Source of the DNA: Psychrobacillus sp042944905
Lineage (GTDB): Bacteria > Bacillota > Bacilli > Bacillales_A > Planococcaceae
Assembly (NCBI RefSeq): GCF_042944905.1
Contig: NZ_CP168496.1
Location: 1,240,001-1,304,000 of the forward strand
DNA length: 64,000 nt
Reading direction: 5' to 3'
In this document: positions 53,351 to 61,569 of the stretch, one piece after another
Numbering within the stretch: the stretch's first letter is position 1
Layout: every line of letters starts with the position of its first letter
Notes under the pieces: model-generated
Database searches by the model: none
What the model was told of the DNA's origin: nothing
What the model saw: the letters and a program-made list of their open reading frames with translations, nothing else
Translations under genes and position numbers: made by a program

Positions 53351-53832
53351 GTATTTTTACAAATTTAATAAGATGTGTTACCTAACCATTACCGCATCTG
53401 TTTTTTGTTTATTATTATGGATACAGTCGTAGAAATCAAGAAAAAAAACAAAAATAATAAGAAATTAAACTTCTTCTCCCCCAAATTCTTTTTTACCTCT
53501 AAAAATAGCTACAATTCATACTTAATTCATAATGAACTGTTAAAATTACTGTTTTGAGATTGCGAAGTATGTTTTAGGGTAATATAAGGAGTAATATAGA
53601 TACATTGAATAAACTACTAAATGAAAAATTGAAAAAGTAAAAAAGGAGCTCAAAACACTTACCAGAAGTTAATTTTCTTAAGAGTACTTAAGGGTCCATG
53701 TATTAATATTAAAAGAACTAAAGGGAAATTCCAAATATTACATGCTCAAGTTGGATGCTGGTACAAAACACTGTTCCTTCGTTTGAAAAATTATTGCACA
53801 GGTATTTTTTACATAACAAAAGGGGAATTAGT
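53351..53832. other. Gene-free stretch before the alpha/beta hydrolase
   Basis: Very AT-rich. A 60-codon ATG-started frame (53375-53557) is lysine/phenylalanine/asparagine-rich without a ribosome site and is not accepted. No clear promoter or terminator seen. Confidence 0.4.
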
Positions 53833-54807
53833 ATGTTCACACGTAAAACAGCAAGCATTCATAAAGAAAATAGCATTGCTGAACTGAAATCAATTATTGT
53901 CGGTGGAGTGCAACAGTGGATATCTGTAAGAGGAGAAGACAAAAAAATGCCCGTTTTGCTCTTTTTACATGGGGGGCCAGGCACAAGTCAGATGGCGCTT
54001 ATTGGTGATTACCAGAAGGAATTAGAAAAACATTTCGTTGTTGTCAATTGGGATCAAAGAGGAGCAGGGTTGTCCTATACGAAACAAGTTACAAAAGAAA
54101 CCATGACAATTGAACAATTCCTAAAAGATACGATCGAATTAACCAACTATTTAAGAAAAGAATTTCAACAAGATAAAATATATTTAGTAGGGCATTCGTG
54201 GGGGACCATTTTAGGATTACTCGCGATAAACGACCGTCCTGAATTATATCATCACTATTTTGGGGTTTCCCAAGTATTAAATATGAGGAAAATAGAAGAA
54301 CTTTCTTATCGATTGATATTAGAAAAAGCTAAAAAATACAACCATCAAAAAGCGATTACCCAGCTAACAGAGATGGGAAAACCACCATGGACGAGCTTAA
54401 AACATAATAGACTCCACCAAAAATATTTAGAAATATTTAAAAGTGGAATTTCTCGTGATGGAGTACTTTTGAAAACATTTGTGAAAAAAATGTTCAAAAG
54501 CAGTGAATACACATTTTGGGATATGTTTCGTTTCATTAGAGGGCAATATTTTAGCAATAAAAACCTTATGGATGAAGTAAGAAGCTTAGATTTAAGTGAA
54601 ATGATACGATTTGTAAGAGTGCCAATTACGCTGATGATGGGTAGACATGATTTAGCTACCCCCGCTGAACCAACAAAAATTTGGTTTGACAGACTTCAAG
54701 CGGGAAAGAAAGATTGGGTATGGTTTGAGCGATCCGCTCACTCGCCTTTGTTTGAGGAGAATCAAAAATTCATTGAACTAGTATTAGCCCAAACAGAAAG
54801 AAGCTAG
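53833..54807 (+). CDS. Alpha/beta hydrolase, proline iminopeptidase-like
   Basis: A 324-residue alpha/beta-hydrolase fold protein close to the S33 peptidase type: oxyanion segment 'LHGGPGTSQMAL', 'NWDQRGAGLSY', nucleophile Ser122 in GHSWG (120-124), a lid region (about 160-265), Asp in 'MGRHDLATP' (near 276) and His in 'ERSAHSPLFEE' (near 303). No signal peptide. It could be a peptidase or an esterase. ATG at 53833 follows AAGGGG; earlier in-frame starts lack a site. Single-gene unit with a bidirectional terminator. Confidence 0.88.
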   Translation: MFTRKTASIHKENSIAELKSIIVGGVQQWISVRGEDKKMPVLLFLHGGPGTSQMALIGDYQKELEKHFVVVNWDQRGAGLSYTKQVTKETMTIEQFLKDTIELTNYLRKEFQQDKIYLVGHSWGTILGLLAINDRPELYHHYFGVSQVLNMRKIEELSYRLILEKAKKYNHQKAITQLTEMGKPPWTSLKHNRLHQKYLEIFKSGISRDGVLLKTFVKKMFKSSEYTFWDMFRFIRGQYFSNKNLMDEVRSLDLSEMIRFVRVPITLMMGRHDLATPAEPTKIWFDRLQAGKKDWVWFERSAHSPLFEENQKFIELVLAQTERS

Positions 54808-54832
54808 TAGAAAATGAATGAAATTCTTATAT

Positions 54833-54870
54833 AAATAAGCAATGCTCGAATAAACGAGCATTGCTTATTT
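54833..54870. terminator. Bidirectional terminator between hydrolase and CofE-like gene
   Basis: 16-bp perfect stem AAATAAGCAATGCTCG/CGAGCATTGCTTATTT with loop AATAAA. A/T-rich ends serve both converging genes. Confidence 0.85.
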
Positions 54871-54881
54871 ATTATTTCATA

Positions 54882-56072
54882 TTATTTCGTATAGTTATCA
54901 AAATAACCTTGAATAAAGATAATAGGAGTACCTTTATCTCCGCTTCCTGAAGTTAAATCAGATAGAGAGCCGATTAGATCTGTAAGCTTTCTAGGCGTTG
55001 TCCCTTGTGCTTCCATAGCTCCAACAAGATCTTCATTTTTATTCGTAATGTATTCTGCTACAGCTTGTTGAAGTTCTTCACCTCTTAAATGAGCAAAGTT
55101 ATTATCAGCAAGATATTTTAATTTTATTTCATTCGGTGTGCCATCAAGACCGGCTGTGTAAGCAGGTGAAACGACAGGATCCGCAAGTTCCCAAATTTTC
55201 CCGACAGGATCTTTGAATGCTCCATCTCCGTAAATCATGACTTCTACATTTTTTCCTGTTTTTTCTTTTAGCATTTGCTGAATATTATCTACTATAGGCT
55301 GACAATTACGTGGGAAAAGTTTCACACTATCTTCAGTTGATTTGTTGGAACCTAACAGACCATATGCTTCATTACATCCACTGCCATCAATAGACTCGGA
55401 TAAAATGTTATCAAGGCTGTAGATTTTCTCTCCACCATTTGCTTTTAATATTCTCTTCGTTCTGAATCTTGTATGTATATCACATGTAAGAACGTTTTTT
55501 GTATAATCTAAAATAGTTTTTGGATTATTGGAGAATATAACTTCACATTCCACGCCATATTCTTCAATCAATGATTTGTAATAATCGATATAGTCAACGC
55601 CAGTGAATGGATGTTTATTGTATCCAAAATGGTCACGGAATTGTTTTTCTGTTAACACATCTGTCCAAGGATTAACTCCTTTTTCATCAAGCATATCTAA
55701 ATCCACTAAGTGATTTCCAACTTCATCAGATGGGTAGCTAAGCATTAAAATAACTTTTTTAGCGCCTTTTGCAATACCACGTAGACAAATTGCAAAGCGG
55801 TTACGACTTAAAATAGGGAAAATGACACCAATAGTATCTTCTCCAAATTTCGATTGTACGTCTTTCGCAATATGATCGATTGTAGCGTAATTTCCTTGCG
55901 CGCGAGCAACGATTGACTCAGTTACCGTAACGATATCTTTATCTTGAAAATGGAAACCTTCTACTTCTGCTGCTTTTAATACGCTATCTACTACGATTTC
56001 TTCAATTTTGTCTCCTTGATTGATAATAGGACAACGAAGACCTCTTACAACTGTTCCAACTACTCTTTCCAA
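54882..56072 (-). CDS. CofE/F420-0:gamma-glutamyl ligase family protein (orphan)
   Basis: A 396-residue protein resembling the coenzyme F420 gamma-glutamyl ligase superfamily: N-terminal 'VRGLRCPIINQGDKIEEIVVDSVLKAA', 'DKDIVTVTESIVARAQGN', and 'EVMIYGDGAFKDPVGKIWELADPVVSPAY' (DG..KDP is the metal/nucleotide block). Bacilli are not known to make F420 and no other F420 gene is seen here, so it probably ligates glutamate or an amino acid to another acceptor. Transcribed divergently from a LysR regulator that may control it. A well-formed RBS (AAGGAGCG) precedes the ATG. Confidence 0.75.
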   Translation of the reverse strand: MERVVGTVVRGLRCPIINQGDKIEEIVVDSVLKAAEVEGFHFQDKDIVTVTESIVARAQGNYATIDHIAKDVQSKFGEDTIGVIFPILSRNRFAICLRGIAKGAKKVILMLSYPSDEVGNHLVDLDMLDEKGVNPWTDVLTEKQFRDHFGYNKHPFTGVDYIDYYKSLIEEYGVECEVIFSNNPKTILDYTKNVLTCDIHTRFRTKRILKANGGEKIYSLDNILSESIDGSGCNEAYGLLGSNKSTEDSVKLFPRNCQPIVDNIQQMLKEKTGKNVEVMIYGDGAFKDPVGKIWELADPVVSPAYTAGLDGTPNEIKLKYLADNNFAHLRGEELQQAVAEYITNKNEDLVGAMEAQGTTPRKLTDLIGSLSDLTSGSGDKGTPIIFIQGYFDNYTK

Positions 56073-56121
56073 AATAATCGCTCCTTACAAGCTTTAAAGT
56101 TTATTTATATTTCGTAACTAC

Positions 56122-56151
56122 TTGTACTATACATTGTTTTAGTGGTATAAG
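56122..56151 (+). promoter_or_regulatory. Divergent promoter/operator region of the LysR gene and CofE-like gene
   Basis: + strand: TTGTAC (56122-56127), 18 nt, TATAAG (56146-56151). The minus strand has overlapping boxes (TTTACT, 18 nt, TATAGT). The dyad TATAC-N12-GTATA at 56128-56149 resembles a LysR-type operator and covers both promoters. Confidence 0.45.
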
Positions 56152-56192
56152 TAAAATGAATATATGTAATGGTAGGTATAAGGGGGGCTTAT

Positions 56193-57086
56193 ATGATTAG
56201 CAAATTAGACTTATATAAAGTATTTTGTAAAGTAGGTAAAAGTGAAAGTTTTTCTAAAGCGGCAAAAGAGCTTTATATGACACAACCTGCTGTAAGCCAA
56301 GCAATCATGCAACTAGAAAGAGAACTGGATATTCGCCTTTTTAATAGAACGCCTAAAGGGGTATCTTTGACAAATGAAGGGACACTTCTATTTGAGTATG
56401 CTAATTCAGCACTCAATTTAATCCACGTTGGAGAAGAAAAGATTTTGGAATTTAAGAATTTAACGACAGGCGAATTAAATATCGGGGTAGGTGATACCAT
56501 CTCAAGATACTTTTTACTTCCGTATTTAGAAGCTTTTCATAATAAATATCCAAATATAAAATTTAAGATTGTAAATGGTACAACATTAGAGCTCTGTTCT
56601 ATATTAAAATCAGGCAGGGTCGATATTGCAATTTGCAATTTCCCAATTGATGACTCCACACTAGAACTCATTCCATGTAACGAAGTTCATGATATTTTTG
56701 TTTGTGGGGAAAAATATAAGGAATTATTATCAACACCAACAAACCTAGAAGAATTAGTAAATCATCCTTTAATATTATTAGAACCAAAATCAGTTTCGAG
56801 AAATTATGTAGAGAATTATTTATTATCTAAAGGTATACAAGTTTCCCCAGAGTTTGAACTAGGCTCTCATGACTTATTGCTAGAGTTTGCAAAAATAAAC
56901 TTGGGAGTAGCATGTGTGACAAAAGAATTTTCCCTAGAATATTTAAATAAAGGATTATTGTTTGAAATACAACTAGAAGAAGAAATACCGAAAAGAAATA
57001 TAGGTGTTTGTTTCTTAAAAAGTGTTTCTCTATCTCCAGCTTCCACAAAGTTTGTAGAAATAATTGAAAATAAACAGCTGAAATAA
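56193..57086 (+). CDS. LysR family transcriptional regulator
   Basis: 297 residues: N-terminal winged HTH ('FSKAAKELYMTQPAVSQAIMQLERELDIRLFNRTPKGVSLTNEG', about residues 17-60) and a periplasmic-binding-like effector domain from about 90 ('LNIGVGDTISRYFLLPYLEAFHNKYP'). The effector is unknown. ATG at 56193 follows AGGGGGG; a start at 56169 would precede it. Divergent from the CofE-like gene, its most likely target. Confidence 0.92.
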   Translation: MISKLDLYKVFCKVGKSESFSKAAKELYMTQPAVSQAIMQLERELDIRLFNRTPKGVSLTNEGTLLFEYANSALNLIHVGEEKILEFKNLTTGELNIGVGDTISRYFLLPYLEAFHNKYPNIKFKIVNGTTLELCSILKSGRVDIAICNFPIDDSTLELIPCNEVHDIFVCGEKYKELLSTPTNLEELVNHPLILLEPKSVSRNYVENYLLSKGIQVSPEFELGSHDLLLEFAKINLGVACVTKEFSLEYLNKGLLFEIQLEEEIPKRNIGVCFLKSVSLSPASTKFVEIIENKQLK

Positions 57087-57137
57087 AAGGAAATAATGCA
57101 ATCCTTTCCAAGAATAAGAAATTTAATCACTCATTAT

Positions 57138-57189
57138 GAAAAAGCTTGAACTGGAGACCTTTCGAAAGGTCTCTAGTTCAAGCTTTTTC
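57138..57189. terminator. Long near-perfect hairpin, terminator after the LysR gene
   Basis: A 26-bp stem (57138-57163 with 57164-57189) with a single mismatch, centred on TTTCGAAA. It begins GAAAAAGC and ends GCTTTTTC, so the A/T ends can terminate transcription in both directions. Confidence 0.8.
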
Positions 57190-57373
57190 TTTATCTGTTA
57201 ATCGATTCATCTTACATTGAACTACTACACCACTAGAATGAATCTTACCTATCTAATACTTGTTTAGCTATTTAAAGAAATTGTTACTCTAGACATTCAG
57301 TTTTTTGAATAAAAAAAATAATAAAAGAACATGCTTGGTTTAGATGGGATTACCTACTAAAGGAGGAATGAAT

Positions 57374-58129
57374 ATGGCAGATAATAAAAATGGATTATCA
57401 AGGCGCGACTTTCTGAAGACGACAGGTATTGCCACGGGGGCCCTTGTTGGTGGGGGGATAATCGGTGGCCTTGTTGGATACAACGTTAACAAACCAGGAG
57501 GGAAAGTTGAACATACCGAGACCCATGGTGGAAACGCTTCTACTCAAGATATTAACCGTGGATTAATGTTTTTTACAAATCAAAACGAATTCCATGTGCT
57601 ATCACAAGCAGTAGAACGAATTTTCCCAGAAGATGATTTAGGGCCAGGTGCAATTGGTTTGGGGGTTCCTTATTTCATTGACAACCAGTTAGCTGGGAAT
57701 TATGGAAGCAATGCAAAAGAGTATATGCAAGGTCCTTTTTTTGCAGGCGAGTCTACACAGGGCTATCAAAGTAGATTAACGCGCGCAGAGATATTCAGAC
57801 ATGGAATAGCGAAAATGGATGAAGAAGCACAAAAACGATTTAAAAAAGGGTTTGCAGAATTGGAAGGAAAGCAAATGGATGAGATATTAACTGCTTTCCA
57901 GAAAAATGAAATAGATATGAAAGGTGTTGCATCGGAGTTTTTCTTTAAATTACTTCGTACAGCAACGCTTGAAGGAGCATACGCAGATCCAATATATAAC
58001 GGTAATGTCAATATGGACGGATGGCGTATGAAAGGGTTTCCGGGCCATCAAATGGCGTATATTAATGTAATTGAAGATGAGAAGTACCAAAAAATTGAAC
58101 CACAATCGATTAGTAGCATGCAGCACTAA
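57374..58129 (+). CDS. Gluconate 2-dehydrogenase subunit 3-like protein with Tat signal
   Basis: 251 residues. The N-terminus has a twin-arginine signal, SRRDFLK at 9-15, followed by a glycine-rich hydrophobic segment (16-36). The mature part belongs to the gluconate 2-dehydrogenase subunit 3 (gamma) family, which acts as chaperone/small subunit of membrane flavoprotein sugar dehydrogenases. ATG at 57374 is preferred over 57368 because of spacing from AGGAGG. It carries the export signal for the complex with the downstream GMC flavoprotein. The substrate (gluconate or another polyol/sugar) is not established. Confidence 0.88.
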   Translation: MADNKNGLSRRDFLKTTGIATGALVGGGIIGGLVGYNVNKPGGKVEHTETHGGNASTQDINRGLMFFTNQNEFHVLSQAVERIFPEDDLGPGAIGLGVPYFIDNQLAGNYGSNAKEYMQGPFFAGESTQGYQSRLTRAEIFRHGIAKMDEEAQKRFKKGFAELEGKQMDEILTAFQKNEIDMKGVASEFFFKLLRTATLEGAYADPIYNGNVNMDGWRMKGFPGHQMAYINVIEDEKYQKIEPQSISSMQH

Positions 58130-58144
58130 GGAGGGGAAACATGA

Positions 58145-59857
58145 ATGGCAAAGACATTAAATAAAGTGGACGTTCTTACAGTCGGGGTAGGATGGGCTGG
58201 AGGTATCATCGGCGCTGAATGTGCAAAGGCTGGCATGCAAGTGCTTGGTCTCGAAAGAGGAAAGAAAAGAGGAACGGAAGATTTTCTGTTGGTACACGAT
58301 GAGTATCGTTATGCAATTCGATATGATTTGATGCAAGATTTATCTAAAGAGACAATTACATTTAGAAACACCAGAAAAGCACGCGCACTCCCGATGAGAC
58401 AAATGGGATCCTTTCTTTTAGGAGAAGGGTTAGGCGGATCGGGTACGCATTGGAATGGAATGACCTATCGTTTCCTTCCTTATGATTTTCAAATAAAAAC
58501 GCAAACAGAAAAGAAATACGGAAAGAATAAGTTACCTCCAGAGTATCTAATACAGGATTGGGGAATAACGTATGACGAGTTGGAACCCTATTTTGATAAG
58601 TTCGAAAAGACAGTTGGATTATCAGGAGAAGATAAAAATCCATTTGCAGGAAAACGGACGTCTGCTTATCCTACACCTCCAATGAAAAGAACGCCTATCT
58701 TAAAAAAATTTGAGTCTGCAACGTCAAAACTTGGTTACCATCCTTTTATGGTACCTTCCGCAAACTTATCGGAAGCTTACGTAAATCCTGATGGTGAATC
58801 GATCGCTCAATGCCAATATTGTGGTTTTTGTGAACGGTTTGGTTGTGAGTATGGTGCTAAATCATCTCCTGAAGTTACTGTTATACCGACAGCTATGAAA
58901 ACAGGTAAATATGATGTTCAATTTCATGCAAATGTAATCGAAATAATGAAGTCAGGAAACAAAGTAACAGGTGTAAAATACGTCGACACACAAACGGGTG
59001 AGGAATTTATACAGCCAGCTGATGTTGTTGTATTAACTAGTTATGTGCTGAATAATGCTAAACTATTGATGGTTTCAAAAATCGGAGAGCAATATAATCC
59101 GGATACAGGAAAAGGAACGCTCGGAAAGAATTATGGTTACCAAATTGAACCAGGTTCATTTGGATTTTTCGATGAAAATATGAATGTATTCATGGGAGCT
59201 GGTGCACTTGGTATGACAATCGATGATTTTAACGGCGACAATTTTGATCATTCGGACCTAGATTTCATTCATGGTGCAAGTGTTTCCATATCTCAATCAG
59301 GAGATCGTCCAATTTTATCGAACTCTACACCACCAGACGTCCCAGCGTGGGGTGCTGAGTTCAAGAAATCATCCATTGAAAACTATGCTAAAAATTTATA
59401 TGTTTATGGACAAGGTGCATCCATGCCACATAAAGAAAATTATATGTCGCTTGACCCTAGCTACAAAGATGTTTACGGAGTGCCGCTTTTACAGTTAACT
59501 TACAATTTTACTGATCAGGATCGGAAATTGCATGATTACATTGGTCAGAGAACGGCAGAAATTATGAAGGATATGGGTGCGAAAACAGTTGTACCTGGAA
59601 GTCCGCTCACCAATTACGACATTGTACCTTATCAATCGACGCATAATACCGGTGGAACTATAATGGGGGCAAGTCCAGATAATAGTGTTGTGAATAATTA
59701 TTTACAACATTGGGATGCCGAAAATCTTTTTGTAGTTGGTGCTGGGAACTTTGCACATAATGGTGGTTATAACCCAACTGCAACTGTTGGAGCACTGGCA
59801 TATCGTGCGGCGGAAGGTATTGTCAAGTACAGAAAAAGTGGAGGTTCGCTTGTTTAA
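58145..59857 (+). CDS. GMC-family FAD oxidoreductase (gluconate/sugar dehydrogenase large subunit type)
   Basis: 570 residues. FAD Rossmann motif GVGWAG at 14-19 and 'LLGEGLGGSGTHWNGM' near 95; the C-terminal catalytic segment has His500-Asn501 in 'STHNTGGTIMG' and 'GNFAHNGGYNPTATVGALAYRAAE'. Four cysteines at 223, 226, 229 and 234 (CxxCxxCx4C) could bind an iron-sulfur cluster, as reported for related sugar dehydrogenases. It has no signal peptide of its own, so export bound to the Tat-tagged subunit 3 is likely. No cytochrome c subunit is encoded nearby. Confidence 0.88.
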   Translation: MAKTLNKVDVLTVGVGWAGGIIGAECAKAGMQVLGLERGKKRGTEDFLLVHDEYRYAIRYDLMQDLSKETITFRNTRKARALPMRQMGSFLLGEGLGGSGTHWNGMTYRFLPYDFQIKTQTEKKYGKNKLPPEYLIQDWGITYDELEPYFDKFEKTVGLSGEDKNPFAGKRTSAYPTPPMKRTPILKKFESATSKLGYHPFMVPSANLSEAYVNPDGESIAQCQYCGFCERFGCEYGAKSSPEVTVIPTAMKTGKYDVQFHANVIEIMKSGNKVTGVKYVDTQTGEEFIQPADVVVLTSYVLNNAKLLMVSKIGEQYNPDTGKGTLGKNYGYQIEPGSFGFFDENMNVFMGAGALGMTIDDFNGDNFDHSDLDFIHGASVSISQSGDRPILSNSTPPDVPAWGAEFKKSSIENYAKNLYVYGQGASMPHKENYMSLDPSYKDVYGVPLLQLTYNFTDQDRKLHDYIGQRTAEIMKDMGAKTVVPGSPLTNYDIVPYQSTHNTGGTIMGASPDNSVVNNYLQHWDAENLFVVGAGNFAHNGGYNPTATVGALAYRAAEGIVKYRKSGGSLV

Positions 59858-59878
59858 TTATAAGAGGAGGCATTTTAG

Positions 59879-60082
59879 ATGAGTTTAGCAAGTATCGGTA
59901 TACCTGGTTTAATAATTATTTTGGTTATTATCTTGATTTTGTTTGGGCCAAGGAAACTGCCCGAAATTGGCTCAGCTGTGGGAAAAACTCTTGCTGAATT
60001 TAAAAAATCAACTCGGGAGATCATGGAAGAAGAAACAGTCACTAAAAGCATAGAGAATATAGAGAAGAAAGAGATTGAATAG
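59879..60082 (+). CDS. tatA: Twin-arginine translocase subunit TatA
   Basis: 67 residues: short N-terminus, one membrane helix (about 8-22), the hinge 'FGPRKLPE', an amphipathic helix ('IGSAVGKTLAEFKKST') and a charged tail. It forms the pore part of the Tat translocase. ATG at 59879 has AGAGGAGG. It is 21 nt after the GMC gene and 15 nt before tatC, so the translocase is co-expressed with its probable cargo. Confidence 0.95.
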   Translation: MSLASIGIPGLIIILVIILILFGPRKLPEIGSAVGKTLAEFKKSTREIMEEETVTKSIENIEKKEIE

Positions 60083-60097
60083 ATTGTAGGTGATGAA

Positions 60098-60961
60098 ATG
60101 GATCCGTACGGAGATCATAATCGCAAAATCTTAAGCCCGCTAGATAAAGTTATAGATGAACAGCAAGAACAGACAGAAACTGTCCATCAAGATGTGATTA
60201 AAGAGAGCGAATTTCAAGCAAAAAGTGTTTTGGAACCAGAGATATCAGTGGATGGTTTTAAAAATGTCACGTCCCTAGTTGATCATCTTTCGGATTTAAG
60301 AAAACAACTTATTAAAGGAACGGCAGTGTTTCTAGTATTTTTCCTAGCCGTATTTGCTTCCATTAATTTATGGTTCCCTTATGTCACAAGAGGTCATCAG
60401 TTAATAATCCTTGGACCACTGGAAGTTGTTAAGTTTTATATGTCGATTTCAGTGGCATTAGCATTTGGACTGTCATTGCCGTTTCTTTGTCATTTTTTAT
60501 GGCAATTTGTAAAGCCTGGTTTAAACGAACGAGAAAGTCGTTTTCTCAGTCTTTTTTCTCCGATTATGCTTATGTTATTTATTGGTGGGGTTTCATTTGG
60601 ATATTTTATTGTTAACCCACTTAGTTATCACTTTCTCGTCTCACTTGGAGCTATGAATTTTACAGTTATGGTTTCCGCCCAAGAATATGTTCGATTTTTA
60701 CTTATGACAACAATGCCAATTGGAATAATATTTGAATTGCCAATAGTAGCCCTATTTTTAGCGACAATTGGATTGTTAACTGCAGAGTCGATGAAAAAAG
60801 TGAGGAAATGGTCGTATCTTGCAATTGCGATTATTTCGGCACTTATTACACCTCCGGATTTTGTAAGTCAGCTAATAGTGCTCATTCCAATGGTTTTGCT
60901 TTACGAAGCAAGTATCCATATTGTTGTATATGCAGAAAAAAGAAGTGTAATTACAGATTAA
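60098..60961 (+). CDS. tatC: Twin-arginine translocase subunit TatC with N-terminal extension
   Basis: 287 residues. Six membrane segments span about 74-275; 'LVDHLSDLRKQLI' (about 61-73) is the TatC start motif that recognises the twin-arginine signal, and 'KPGLNERESRF' is a conserved loop. About 55 extra charged, hydrophilic residues precede it, which is unusual: most Bacillus TatC proteins begin only a few residues before this motif. ATG at 60098 has TAGGTGATG upstream; no nearer start in frame has a site. With TatA it makes a minimal TatAC system. Confidence 0.93.
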   Translation: MDPYGDHNRKILSPLDKVIDEQQEQTETVHQDVIKESEFQAKSVLEPEISVDGFKNVTSLVDHLSDLRKQLIKGTAVFLVFFLAVFASINLWFPYVTRGHQLIILGPLEVVKFYMSISVALAFGLSLPFLCHFLWQFVKPGLNERESRFLSLFSPIMLMLFIGGVSFGYFIVNPLSYHFLVSLGAMNFTVMVSAQEYVRFLLMTTMPIGIIFELPIVALFLATIGLLTAESMKKVRKWSYLAIAIISALITPPDFVSQLIVLIPMVLLYEASIHIVVYAEKRSVITD

Positions 60962-60980
60962 AAAATCTAAATCCAAAACA

Positions 60981-61034
60981 AAAAGTACCCTATACAGTGG
61001 ATGATTTAAAAGTCTACTTTATTAGGGTACTTTT
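60981..61034 (+). terminator. Terminator after tatC
   Basis: 12-bp stem AAAAGTACCCTA/TAGGGTACTTTT with a 30-nt loop; ends in TTTTCT. Confidence 0.7.
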
Positions 61035-61433
61035 CTAAATAATTGAGAAAAATTAGGACGGATAGTGTATTTAATTCAAGTGTTTACCTTTGTGTAAGCT
61101 ACAATTCCAAAGATAATAGGGTATCCGCTTTTTAGCCCAAAGAACTCGGGGAATTGGTGGACCAGGTGCACTTAAATAGTAGTCTCGCTTTTTATAATAA
61201 ATTGGTATATTTTTTTATATAATGTTTATTTGAAAAGTATATACAAAAATTTTGTCTAATATATAATGAAAATTAATCAAGAAAAGGAAATCGAGTAATT
61301 TTAATCCTACAAACACACTACAATACATAGAACAAATACCTATCATTTTAGTATTTCCATACAAGCTTCATTTCTTGTTACTATACATGTCTAGTTAACA
61401 AATGATCATTAGAAAAGATTAGACATTGTAAAC
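61035..61433. other. Gene-free stretch between tatC and the RND gene
   Basis: AT-rich. It contains a remnant of the large repeat (61136-61195). No gene or clear promoter seen in the rest. Confidence 0.4.
61136..61195 (+). repeat. Remnant copy (5) of the large structured repeat, 3' end only
   Basis: 'CCCAAAGAACTCGGGGAA' and 'GGACCAGGTGCACTTAAA' match the last 60 nt of copies 2-4 (CCAAAGCACTCTGGAA, GACCAGGTGCACTTAAA). Confidence 0.65.
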
Positions 61434-61569
61434 ATGAATAAATCTTTGAAATATTTGTTCCTAGTTTTTGAACAAATTCATTCTGAAGGGCTAGTTCTAA
61501 AAGTAGATTAAAAGTTTATAGAATTGATTGATGATATTAATAGAGGGGGAAATTCATTTGATTTTTTTA
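61434..61569 (+). pseudogene. Possible C-terminal remnant of a transcriptional regulator
   Basis: A 25-codon frame from ATG 61434 reads '...LFLVFEQIHSEGLVLKVD', then TAA at 61509-61511, then in the same frame 'KFIELIDDINRGGNSFDFFN'. This resembles the last helices of a TetR-type regulator, which often sits before RND genes. The match is weak and by eye only. Confidence 0.2.

Noticed and set aside
53375..53557. 60-codon + strand frame after the large repeat
   Set aside because: AT-rich composition, no ribosome site, no recognisable domain.
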